Assembly (NCBI GenBank): GCA_929200485.1
Contig: CAKMZU010000002.1
Location: 24,023 to 31,186, forward strand
Direction of reading: 5' to 3'
From: an uncultured Gammaproteobacteria bacterium
GTDB lineage: Bacteria > Pseudomonadota > Gammaproteobacteria > Pseudomonadales > DT-91
Length of the DNA: 7,164 nt
Shown: positions 1 to 6,577 of the stretch, in pieces
How positions within the stretch are numbered: the stretch's first letter is position 1
Layout of the letters: each line of letters starts with the position of its first letter
Notes under the pieces: generated by a model
Database searches by the model: none
What the model was told of the DNA's origin: nothing
The model's input: only the letters and a program-made list of their open reading frames with translations
Translations under genes and position numbers: made by a program

Positions 1-20
1 TTTAACCTGTTCTGTCCATA

Positions 21-41
21 TTCATTGAATGAAGTTTTTTT
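21..41 (+). terminator. Possible weak terminator for a gene left of the window
   Basis: TTCATT-G-AATGAA at 21-33 is a perfect inverted repeat, and seven T residues follow at 35-41. As RNA this gives only about five A/U-rich pairs around a three-base loop, which is weak. It would fit the end of a rightward gene lying outside the window, whose open frame could end at 52-54 or earlier. The call is tentative. Confidence 0.2.
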
Positions 42-62
42 AGTCGCGAGATAACTCGCAAT

Positions 63-74
63 ACTAAGCTTAGT
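63..74. repeat. 12-bp perfect palindrome ACTAAGCTTAGT
   Basis: The twelve bases read identically on both strands with no spacer. A GCGAG-ATAA-CTCGC hairpin lies just before it (46-59). Such a palindrome could be a binding site for a dimeric regulator, but no promoter with a known target gene can be placed next to it, so the function is unknown. Confidence 0.45.
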
Positions 75-141
75 TGCAGCAAGATTTAAAATGTTACAAA
101 GTGGGTTAAATTATTTTATGGAATTTATTTTAGATTTTTTT

Positions 142-184
142 GGTAGCTAGGCTTTGGTCAATTTGTGTATTGTTGATAGCTACC
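142..184. repeat. 8-bp inverted repeat GGTAGCTA / TAGCTACC
   Basis: The arms at 142-149 and 177-184 are perfect reverse complements, separated by 27 bases. The T run lies at 135-141, before the structure on the plus strand, so it would be an A run after it on the minus strand, and terminator function is not supported in either direction. The right arm abuts, and shares C184 with, a second stem (184-191 with 197-204, one G-T wobble, loop GACAT), so the two folds are mutually exclusive at their junction. Confidence 0.4.
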
Positions 185-269
185 GATGAGCGACATGCTT
201 ATCGTTCAATCGAAGGGTTTCTCTTGTTGAGGTTCCCAATCGACCGAGTTGGCGTATTTGAATAAAGGG

Positions 270-1625
270 TTAACTGAGGCTATTTAGCAGGTGGCGAATT
301 TTAACTTCGCATTCCTCAAATTCATTGTCAGCAGTCGAATCTGCGACTATCCCTCCACCAACATTCGCCGTTAGGGTATTGTTATGGCAAGTCAATGTAC
401 GTATAGCGATATTGGAATCAAAATTACCGTTATTGCTCGCGTAAAATAGTGATCCACAGTATGCACCGCGAGGATGTGGTTCAAGCGTGTTGATAATTTC
501 GCAGACACGTTTTTTTGGGGTGCCAGTAATTGAGCCGCCAGGAAATGCTGAAAAGAATAAATCCCATATCGTTTTACCATCAGCTAACTCTGCTGAAATA
601 GTGCTTGCCAGGTGATGTACCGATGGGAACGATTCGACCTCACAAAGTTTATCGACTTTGACGGAATGTGGCTTTGCCATAATTGACAAATCATTGCGCA
701 GTAAATCGACGATCATGACGTTCTCTGCACGGTTTTTATCAGACGCCTTAAGCGTATTAGCCAATGCTTTGTCATTTAGCGGATTATTGGGGGCTCTTTT
801 GGAAGTGCCTTTAATGGGTTTTGTACTGACTTTTTGGTTGTTTGCTTTTAAAAAACGTTCAGGCGATACGCTCAGGATTTGGTACTCATCACCATTAAGA
901 TACGCCATAAAAGGATTGGGTGATTTTTCTCTCAGTTGTTTATAGGCAGAGAAAGGGTTGCCTGAGTAGGTTGCTTTAAAGGGGAAGGTGTAATTTACCT
1001 GATAACAATTCCCTTCGTTAATATGGTGCTTGATTTGATTAAAGCTTGATTGATAGGCGGTTTCATCGATCAGAGGGGTAAAAGGTGTGTCTGTTTTTGT
1101 TTGTGTCAGTTCTATTGCTTTACTTAGGCAGGATTTAATGAGCGAAAGCCTCTCAGCGGGCAGATCCTTAGAATAAATGAATTGGCAGGTTTTTGTTTTA
1201 TGATCGTTGACGATTGCCCATTGATAGTAGCCGGCCCAAAATACTGGCAGCTGGCTTGGCTTTTCTGGAAGGGCTTTACCTAGTTCAAGATAATGCAGTA
1301 GTTCATAATTGGCATGACCCATCCAGCCAGAGGAAAAAGCTAAAGAAGAGAAAGGGTGTTCGGATTGTTGTGATTGCCAGTCATGATTTAATACCTCGGT
1401 GACTTGCTGGATTCCTTCAAGTTCACGATGATTTTCTTCTTCGCACAGAGTGTATTTGCCTTCTTGAATGCGCAAGGTTTTTTGAGGCAGAGCAGAAAAA
1501 ATATCTTGTTTGCCCTGTGAGGAGTGAGGCTTACCGGAATCAAACAGCACAGCACCAGTCAAGTCGGCAAACGCTGAAAAATAATGCGTAATATCAGGGT
1601 GGTAGGGCAGTGATTGGCAGATCAT
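270..1625 (-). CDS. pabB: Aminodeoxychorismate synthase component I (PabB)
   Basis: PabB converts chorismate to 4-amino-4-deoxychorismate, using ammonia supplied by the PabA glutaminase, in the cytosolic p-aminobenzoate branch of folate synthesis. The protein has 451 residues, close to the 453 of E. coli PabB, and looks complete. The N-terminal regulatory-type domain (about 1-180) is followed by the chorismate-utilising domain (about 185-450). The key mark is PIKGT with Lys272, which corresponds to the catalytic lysine of PabB; anthranilate synthase TrpE has PIAGT instead. Other family motifs are the MIVDLLRND block (304-312), FPGGSITGTPK (361-371) and GGGIVADS (423-430), with Glu/Lys residues to the end. 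The ATG at 1623-1625 has only a weak ribosome binding site, but the N-terminus aligns well with the family. Neither pabA nor pabC is adjacent. The gene is divergent from the carboxylase operon. Confidence 0.95.
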   Translation of the reverse strand: MICQSLPYHPDITHYFSAFADLTGAVLFDSGKPHSSQGKQDIFSALPQKTLRIQEGKYTLCEEENHRELEGIQQVTEVLNHDWQSQQSEHPFSSLAFSSGWMGHANYELLHYLELGKALPEKPSQLPVFWAGYYQWAIVNDHKTKTCQFIYSKDLPAERLSLIKSCLSKAIELTQTKTDTPFTPLIDETAYQSSFNQIKHHINEGNCYQVNYTFPFKATYSGNPFSAYKQLREKSPNPFMAYLNGDEYQILSVSPERFLKANNQKVSTKPIKGTSKRAPNNPLNDKALANTLKASDKNRAENVMIVDLLRNDLSIMAKPHSVKVDKLCEVESFPSVHHLASTISAELADGKTIWDLFFSAFPGGSITGTPKKRVCEIINTLEPHPRGAYCGSLFYASNNGNFDSNIAIRTLTCHNNTLTANVGGGIVADSTADNEFEECEVKIRHLLNSLS

Positions 1626-1648
1626 GGACTTACTTGGAAAAAGACCCT

Positions 1649-1677
1649 ATTCTACATCCCGCCTTGCTTGAATACAA
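1649..1677 (-). promoter_or_regulatory. Candidate pabB promoter
   Basis: Read on the minus strand, TTGTAT (1677-1672) is followed after 17 bases by TAGAAT (1654-1649), which matches five of six bases of the -10 consensus; the -35 matches only three. Transcription would start near 1642 and leave a leader of about 17 bases before the pabB ATG. The short leader agrees with the poor ribosome binding site. The assignment is by consensus only. Confidence 0.4.
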
Positions 1678-1763
1678 TCAAAGGTCAATACCCAGTCGTT
1701 TAAAAACCCCCTCTTTTTTGTTCCCGTAAACCTCTTCGAAGGGACGGTTGATTGTTCTGGATA

Positions 1764-1792
1764 TTGACATTTGCTGATCAAATCCTTATTTT
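1764..1792 (+). promoter_or_regulatory. Sigma70-type promoter of the carboxylase operon
   Basis: A perfect -35 box TTGACA (1764-1769) is followed by a 17-base spacer and TATTTT (1787-1792), four of six matches to the -10 box. Transcription would begin near 1799 and give a leader of about 118 bases before the ATG at 1918. A perfect -35 with optimal spacing in the correct divergent position makes this the best promoter in the window. Confidence 0.6.
1769..1783. promoter_or_regulatory. Operator-like palindrome inside the promoter spacer
   Basis: ATTTG-CTGAT-CAAAT has perfect 5-base arms around a 5-base centre, and also contains the palindrome TGATCA. It lies between the -35 and -10 boxes, where a bound dimer would block RNA polymerase. 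It does not match the FadR or PsrA consensus sites as I know them. A repressor site is an inference from position and symmetry alone. Confidence 0.35.
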
Positions 1793-1805
1793 TACACACC
1801 TTTTG

Positions 1806-1835
1806 GAATAACCGGGTTTTGAGACAATGTTATTC
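1806..1835 (+). promoter_or_regulatory. Possible 5' leader hairpin
   Basis: GAATAAC (1806-1812) and GTTATTC (1829-1835) are perfect reverse complements with a 16-base loop. They lie just downstream of the predicted transcription start, within the untranslated leader of the carboxylase operon. No T run follows, so it is not an attenuator of the intrinsic type. It may be chance or an mRNA-stabilising structure. Confidence 0.3.
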
Positions 1836-1917
1836 ATTCAGTTTAGTCAACTTAATGATCGATTGTGTCAGCCAATAATTTCTTTATAACGAGAATAATC
1901 AAGCAGGATAAAGCGTC

Positions 1918-3648
1918 ATGACGAAAAGCCAGCAAGCGCCTACTCTTGAAAACCCCTTTAGTGAAAGCAAAGAAGTGGAGTTTTCGGTTCCGGGACAGAT
2001 CAATTACGAACCAGGACTTTATGAGGCGACACTCAAGAAGGGTCATGACCTGATCCAAAAGCCTTTCAATGCAGCTACCCCAAAAAATGTTCAGCGTCAG
2101 CACTTAAAGCAGCGTATGACCATTTGGGAGAGAATTCAGGTGTTAGCAGACAAGGGTTCCAAGCCAACAATTTTGTATCAAAACTGGGGTCCTAACCTTG
2201 ATGGCGCATCACTTGTTACCGCAATCATTCAAGTGAAAGGTCGCGACATTGCGCTTTATGGCCATGATTTTACTGTTCGTGCAGGTTCCATGGACGCAAC
2301 GAACGGTGATAAATTAGCAAACCTATTCAACTTGGCGGGTAAGCGTAAAATCCCGGTTGTTGGTCTAAATGACTCAGCGGGTGCTTATATTCCAGCAGGC
2401 GTTGGTGGTCTTGATGGTTACGCGAAAGCATTTACAGCCCTACGTAAAATTAACGGTATCGTACCAAGCATTATGTGTATGTTTGGCTTTAACGCTGGCG
2501 GTGGTTCATACTTGCCACGTCAGGGTTCTTTCCTGATCCAGCCTAAAAATACGTTCTTTGGTTTAACAGGCCCAGGCGTTGTTAAATCGGTATTGGGTGA
2601 AGACGTAACCCCGGATGAGCTCGGTGGCCCTGGTGTTCACAGCCAGTCTGGTGTAACCGACTTTGTTGTTGAAGATGAAGTCGCAGCACTTCAAAAAGTC
2701 ATCGAATTGTTAGACTACCTGCCTGACAACTTCGAGCAAAATGCACCATTTAGACCATCATCTGATGAAGGTGATCGTCAAACATGGGATATCGATATTC
2801 TTCTTAAGAAGACGTTAAATTCACCAACAGCGTTCAATACACCGTTTGATGTATCTATCATCATTCAGCAGTTGTGTGACCATGGTGACTACATGGAATT
2901 CCAGCCAGACCGCGCACGTAACACTGTTTGTGCATGGGGCCGATTAAATGGTCATGTGGTGGGTTTTGTTGCGAACAACTCTGCTGTTTCATCAGGCCAG
3001 ATCGACATTGATGCAGCACTGAAGAATGCACGTTTTATTCGTTTCTGTAACGTTTACAATATCCCAATGATCTTTATGGAAGACACCACAGGGTTCTTGC
3101 CAGGTAAAGATCAGGAAACTGGCGGTATCGTTCAAGCAGGACGAGCCATGTTGGATGCGATTATCGACTTGCGCACACCACGCTTCCTTGTGACGTTACG
3201 TAATGCATTCGGTGGTGCTTATGCGTCATACAACAACTACCCAACTGGGGCAGACTTTGTTTGTGCATTGCCAACAACGCGTGCTGCGGTAATGGGGCCT
3301 GCCGGTGTTGAGTATGTATTTAAAGAAGAAGTGCGTGCGATTCGCTCATCGGTTAAGCAACGTGTTGCTGTATTAACTAGCGAGAAGATTTCAGAAGGTC
3401 TTTCTGAAGCGGACGCTAAAGCACAAGCGACTGCTGAAATTGAGCAATGGCAAAAGCAGGAAGAGGGCGTTCTTGCCAAGAAATACGAAGAGCAATTAAT
3501 GAACCCGAATGAAGCATTAAGCTTAGGTTCGATTTCTCAAATCGTCATGCCGGCAGATTTGCGTGAAGTCTTGAGTCAAAACATGGACTTCCATATGCGT
3601 CACTTCAAGCCTGCGCCAATGGCGGGCATTCAACGTGAATTCCATTAA
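1918..3648 (+). CDS. Acyl-CoA carboxylase carboxyltransferase subunit (PccB/AccD-type beta)
   Basis: This cytosolic subunit moves CO2 from carboxybiotin to an acyl-CoA. At 576 residues it is somewhat longer than typical PccB. It has the two crotonase-like halves of the family, roughly 55-290 and 290-545. The N half shows NDSAGAY (151-157), the acyl-CoA oxyanion hole Gly194-Gly195 in NAGGGSY, and HSQSGVTDF (241-249). The C half shows GFLPGKDQE (392-400), the biotin oxyanion hole Gly433-Ala434 in FGGAYAS, and a VMGPAG motif. Ala436 sits where Streptomyces PccB has the specificity residue Asp422. A charged helical stretch of some 35 extra residues lies near 465-525. The start follows an in-frame TAA at 1909-1911, so ATG 1918 is the first possible start, with AGGA at 1905-1908. 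The biotin carboxylase partner follows 26 bases later. Substrate is not determinable; decarboxylase use is less likely because no membrane subunit is nearby. Confidence 0.9.
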   Translation: MTKSQQAPTLENPFSESKEVEFSVPGQINYEPGLYEATLKKGHDLIQKPFNAATPKNVQRQHLKQRMTIWERIQVLADKGSKPTILYQNWGPNLDGASLVTAIIQVKGRDIALYGHDFTVRAGSMDATNGDKLANLFNLAGKRKIPVVGLNDSAGAYIPAGVGGLDGYAKAFTALRKINGIVPSIMCMFGFNAGGGSYLPRQGSFLIQPKNTFFGLTGPGVVKSVLGEDVTPDELGGPGVHSQSGVTDFVVEDEVAALQKVIELLDYLPDNFEQNAPFRPSSDEGDRQTWDIDILLKKTLNSPTAFNTPFDVSIIIQQLCDHGDYMEFQPDRARNTVCAWGRLNGHVVGFVANNSAVSSGQIDIDAALKNARFIRFCNVYNIPMIFMEDTTGFLPGKDQETGGIVQAGRAMLDAIIDLRTPRFLVTLRNAFGGAYASYNNYPTGADFVCALPTTRAAVMGPAGVEYVFKEEVRAIRSSVKQRVAVLTSEKISEGLSEADAKAQATAEIEQWQKQEEGVLAKKYEEQLMNPNEALSLGSISQIVMPADLREVLSQNMDFHMRHFKPAPMAGIQREFH

Positions 3649-3659
3649 TTGGGTAGGCT

Positions 3660-3666
3660 AAGAGGA
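3660..3666 (+). promoter_or_regulatory. Ribosome binding site supporting a GTG start
   Basis: AAGAGGA lies eight bases before the GTG at 3675-3677. This strong Shine-Dalgarno match decides the start: the next in-frame ATG is codon 52, which would remove the conserved N-terminal RGxI segment of the biotin carboxylase fold. Confidence 0.75.
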
Positions 3667-3674
3667 TAACTACT

Positions 3675-6509
3675 GTGTCAAGTAATAATAACTACCTTAA
3701 CAACCCTTTGATTCATGCTGAGCGAAAGATCGCAAACAACCCCTCAGCGTGGGTACGCTCTTTTAGTTGTGAAGGCGTATTAAAACCATTAATCATCTGC
3801 CGTGGCCCGATTCGTAAAGAAGCCATGGATGTTTTCGATGAAATGGGTGTGAATAACTACGGCATCTTATTGTCTGAGAAAGATTCCATCACTTACACCA
3901 ACGCACTAGCGCCTGAATTACGTAAGTTGACTGACCCTGAGCGTGTTCACCGTGTACCGGATTACACAGGCGCGACGAAAGAAGAGCGTGCTGATCGTAT
4001 TGCTCAAATCGTAAACATTGCGCATACCAATGGTTACAACTCTATTTTCGCAGGCTATGGCTTTATGTCAGAAGATGCGGAAATGGTTGGCGCAATGGAA
4101 GAAGCAGGCCTTACGTTTATCGGCCCAGGCTCTTTCACGCAACGTTCAGCGGGTATGAAAGACCAAGCCAAGCGTACAGCACTTGAAACTGACGTATCAG
4201 TAACGCCTGGTGTTAACAATGCAACTAGCCTTGCATTAGTCGCTAAGTACGGTGAAAACGGTTTTGAAAGTTGCGCCAAAGACAACAACCTTAATGTGGC
4301 TTTTACTGGCAATGTTGAAACAGATGCTTTGGCACTTCTTGATGCTTCTTATAAAGCGGGTATCGACATCATTGATGCGAAAGACATCGGTTTGGCACTT
4401 CAGGCTGAAGCCAAGAAGATGTTGACTGAAAAGCCAAACAACCGCTTTCGTTTAAAAGCGATTGCTGGTGGTGGCGGTAAGGGTCAACGTATCCTTCAAT
4501 CGGCTAACAGTCAGCAAGGTGAAACATTAGAAGAACGAGTTGAAAAAGCAGCCAGCATTGTCCCTGAGTTGACACTTGAATGCTTGATTGAGCTTAAAAC
4601 CAATGGTGTGGGTGACAATAAAAACGTTCTGATCGAAATGAACATTGAAACCACGCGTCACCAGGAAATCCAGGTGGTCGGTAACGGCGAATGGTGTATG
4701 ACCATGGGTGGCCGTGACTGTTCATTACAGATGCATGAGCAAAAATTGCTTGAAGTCTCTGTGACACATGAAGACTTAACGGCTGCGATGCTTGAAGCGC
4801 AAGAAGCAGGCCGAGAGCAAGAAGCGCATCAACTTAAGAAAGACATCGAAATTCTTGAGAAGATGGAAAATGAAGGCGCAGCCTTTGGTAAAGCGGTAAA
4901 GCTTAATTCCGTTGGTACTTTTGAATGTATCGTTGACGGTGATGCGCATTACTTCATGGAAATGAATACCCGTATCCAGGTTGAACACCGAGTGACTGAG
5001 CTTTGCTACGGCTTAACGTTCACCAACCCTGAAGATTCAAATGATAGCTTCAATGTTGAATCATTAGTTGAATTGATGGCGTTATTAGCTGCTCACGGTA
5101 AGCGTTTACCAGAGCCTACACGCTTCTTGCGAAATAAAGCATCTGTTGAAGCGCGATTGAATGCCACTAACGAAGCATTACAGCCTCATGCAGGTGGTAT
5201 CATTAAGAAGTGGTCTAATCCGATCGATGGCGAAATTCGTGATGACCAGGGTATCAGCTTACATAATCCTGATACTGACATGTTCATGCAGTACCGTTTA
5301 GCCGGTGCCTATGACTCAAACATCGCGTTGTTATTGACAGTGGGTGATGATCGTTTATCGACTTACGATAAAATGGCTGAAACCATTCGTAAAACCGTAT
5401 TGACAGGTTCTGATCTTCAAACCAACTTACAATTCCACTATGGTTTAGTTAACTGGTTTATCGGTAACAACATTAATGCGCGTCCAACCACGCGTTTTAT
5501 TGTCCCTTACTTAACCGCTATCGGTCAGGTGAAAGAGCAATTGAATCAGGTTGATCTTAACCATGAGTTTAATCAAAGTGTAAAGCAAGGAGTTGCTCTT
5601 GATGAAGTTAACAGCAAGGCAGTGGCTAATGTTATCGAACAGAAGCGCAGCCTGTTGTTACGTCCAATCGAAACCCTGTTTGAAGATGCGCATATTCTTG
5701 CTGGTTGGTTGAGCCTTCATAAAGATGAGTTCTCAATCGATAGTGAAGGGCATTACCAGTGGTTCGAAAACCCAATCAAAGTATTGGCGAAGACTTACCA
5801 TTATTTAAACATGGAGTTCAACGAAAAAGCACCAGCGGCTTACGTTATCTGGAAGCATGATGATGAGATTCTTCAAGAAGCATTATCTTTCTATGCTAAC
5901 CTTGAAGCGATTCTTGAAACCACAGACTTCACTGAAATCTGTGCAGCCATTAAAGGCGCAGCACCTGCAGGTGTTGATGAAACTCAGTGGGCGAAGGCAC
6001 AAGCGGCTCATGCCGGTTACCAATTAGGGACTGATATCCTTGATATCCTTCCATATCTTGCCGCGAAGACAGGTTTCTATGACCTGAAAGTGAATGACGA
6101 TCTAACCATCGATATTCCAGAGAAGTTATTAGATACTGAGCTTCAAGATGCAATGGCTAAAGTGCTTGTTCCACCGCCTGTAGCAAGTTCTGATGAAATC
6201 GTGGCACTTTCTGGTGGTATGTTCTACCCACGTGAGACGCCAGAGCATGAAGTCTATGTAAAAGAGGGAAGTCACTTTAATGAAGGCGACCCACTTTACA
6301 TTGTTGAAGTCATGAAAATGTTCAACAAGGTTTATGCGCCATTCTCAGGTACAATTAAGAAAGTTTTGGTAGAAAAAGACGGTGAGATTATTAAGAAAGG
6401 TCAGCCTTTGTTCAAGATCGAACCTGATGAAGTTATCGAGATTGAAACACCTGAGCAAGTGTCAGCACGTAAAAAATCTTACACCAATGAATTTTTAGCA
6501 ACAATCTAA
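3675..6509 (+). CDS. Divergent biotin carboxylase fused to a biotin carrier domain
   Basis: The protein (944 residues, GTG start) carboxylates its own biotin with ATP and bicarbonate and serves the adjacent carboxyltransferase. A biotin carboxylase/ATP-grasp region covers about 37-615. Matches to E. coli AccC catalytic residues are Lys162 (K116), Lys261 (K159) next to the GGGGKG loop 265-270, His329 (H209), Lys357 (K238), Glu417 (E276), Glu429 (E288), Asn431 (N290), Arg433 (R292), Glu437 (E296) and Arg494 (R338). Insertions relative to AccC total about 120 residues, the largest being about 56 residues between 180 and 257. Residues about 620-840 are a mostly helical-looking segment that I do not recognise. 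The biotinyl domain (about 843-915) has VEVMKM with the biotin-accepting Lys881 and an AccB-like thumb at 855-862. A charged tail of about 28 residues ends the protein. No signal peptide or membrane segment is seen. Alpha subunits of propionyl- or methylcrotonyl-CoA carboxylase are shorter, near 670 residues. Confidence 0.9.
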   Translation: MSSNNNYLNNPLIHAERKIANNPSAWVRSFSCEGVLKPLIICRGPIRKEAMDVFDEMGVNNYGILLSEKDSITYTNALAPELRKLTDPERVHRVPDYTGATKEERADRIAQIVNIAHTNGYNSIFAGYGFMSEDAEMVGAMEEAGLTFIGPGSFTQRSAGMKDQAKRTALETDVSVTPGVNNATSLALVAKYGENGFESCAKDNNLNVAFTGNVETDALALLDASYKAGIDIIDAKDIGLALQAEAKKMLTEKPNNRFRLKAIAGGGGKGQRILQSANSQQGETLEERVEKAASIVPELTLECLIELKTNGVGDNKNVLIEMNIETTRHQEIQVVGNGEWCMTMGGRDCSLQMHEQKLLEVSVTHEDLTAAMLEAQEAGREQEAHQLKKDIEILEKMENEGAAFGKAVKLNSVGTFECIVDGDAHYFMEMNTRIQVEHRVTELCYGLTFTNPEDSNDSFNVESLVELMALLAAHGKRLPEPTRFLRNKASVEARLNATNEALQPHAGGIIKKWSNPIDGEIRDDQGISLHNPDTDMFMQYRLAGAYDSNIALLLTVGDDRLSTYDKMAETIRKTVLTGSDLQTNLQFHYGLVNWFIGNNINARPTTRFIVPYLTAIGQVKEQLNQVDLNHEFNQSVKQGVALDEVNSKAVANVIEQKRSLLLRPIETLFEDAHILAGWLSLHKDEFSIDSEGHYQWFENPIKVLAKTYHYLNMEFNEKAPAAYVIWKHDDEILQEALSFYANLEAILETTDFTEICAAIKGAAPAGVDETQWAKAQAAHAGYQLGTDILDILPYLAAKTGFYDLKVNDDLTIDIPEKLLDTELQDAMAKVLVPPPVASSDEIVALSGGMFYPRETPEHEVYVKEGSHFNEGDPLYIVEVMKMFNKVYAPFSGTIKKVLVEKDGEIIKKGQPLFKIEPDEVIEIETPEQVSARKKSYTNEFLATI
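6032..6049 (+). repeat. Tandem 9-bp duplication in the biotin carboxylase gene
   Basis: TGATATCCT occurs twice in direct succession and keeps the frame, encoding Asp-Ile-Leu twice (residues 787-792) in the middle segment. It looks like a small in-frame slippage duplication without clear consequence. Confidence 0.6.
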
Positions 6510-6530
6510 CTGCTAAATAGTCATTCTTAG

Positions 6531-6560
6531 AGCCAGCTTTATGCTGGTTTTTTTGTTTTT
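6531..6560 (+). terminator. Rho-independent terminator of the carboxylase operon
   Basis: A 7-bp stem, AGCCAGC (6531-6537) with GCTGGTT (6543-6549), one G-T wobble, and a 5-base loop TTTAT, runs into seven T residues (6548-6554) and, after one G, five more T. It begins 21 bases after the stop codon of the biotin carboxylase gene. It is the only textbook intrinsic terminator in the window. Confidence 0.9.
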
Positions 6561-6577
6561 ACGTATTGGGAAATCCT

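Larger units (their letters stand above)
1..269. other. Non-coding region downstream of pabB, with short inverted repeats
   Basis: No convincing gene is present on either strand. The only frame open at the left edge ends at a TAA at 52-54, so at most a short gene tail could enter from the left. The stretch is AT-rich, especially 110-141. It holds a 13-base inverted repeat (21-33) followed by seven T, a GCGAG/CTCGC hairpin (46-59), a 12-base perfect palindrome (63-74), an 8-base inverted repeat (142-149 with 177-184) and an 8-bp stem (184-204). None forms a classical Rho-independent terminator for pabB, because no stable stem is followed by T residues on the minus strand. How pabB transcription ends is therefore not visible here. 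Confidence 0.7.
1626..1917. other. Divergent intergenic region between pabB and the carboxylase operon
   Basis: This 292-base stretch separates two divergent genes and carries no gene of its own. It contains a strong-looking rightward promoter (1764-1792), an operator-like palindrome inside its spacer, a candidate leader hairpin (1806-1835) and a weaker leftward promoter (1649-1677). A CTTCGAAG palindrome lies at 1734-1741 between the two promoters. One further pair and one wobble extend it, but nothing links it to a known regulator. Confidence 0.7.

Noticed and set aside
46..59. GCGAG-ATAA-CTCGC hairpin as a pabB terminator.
   Set aside because: On the minus strand it is followed by an A run, not a T run, and it lies over 200 bases from the pabB stop.
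658..945. Plus-strand open frame of 95 codons.
   Set aside because: It lies entirely antisense to pabB, has no ribosome binding site support and resembles no protein I know. pabB is clearly real.
1852..2103. Minus-strand open frame of 83 codons across the carboxyltransferase start.
   Set aside because: It overlaps the start and leader of a strongly supported gene on the other strand and shows no family features.
4055..4312. Minus-strand open frame of 85 codons inside the biotin carboxylase gene.
   Set aside because: It is a shadow of the conserved coding frame, with no recognisable domains.
5226..5265. Apparent loss of a catalytic arginine in the biotin carboxylase (GIS where pyruvate carboxylase has GIR).
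   Set aside because: A more careful alignment places AccC Arg338 at Arg494 in the EARLNA segment, and the later arginine matches Arg522 with an insertion after it. Both are present.
6032..6049. Tandem 9-bp duplication as a phase-variation repeat.
   Set aside because: There are only two copies of nine bases, so gain or loss keeps the reading frame and cannot switch the gene off.
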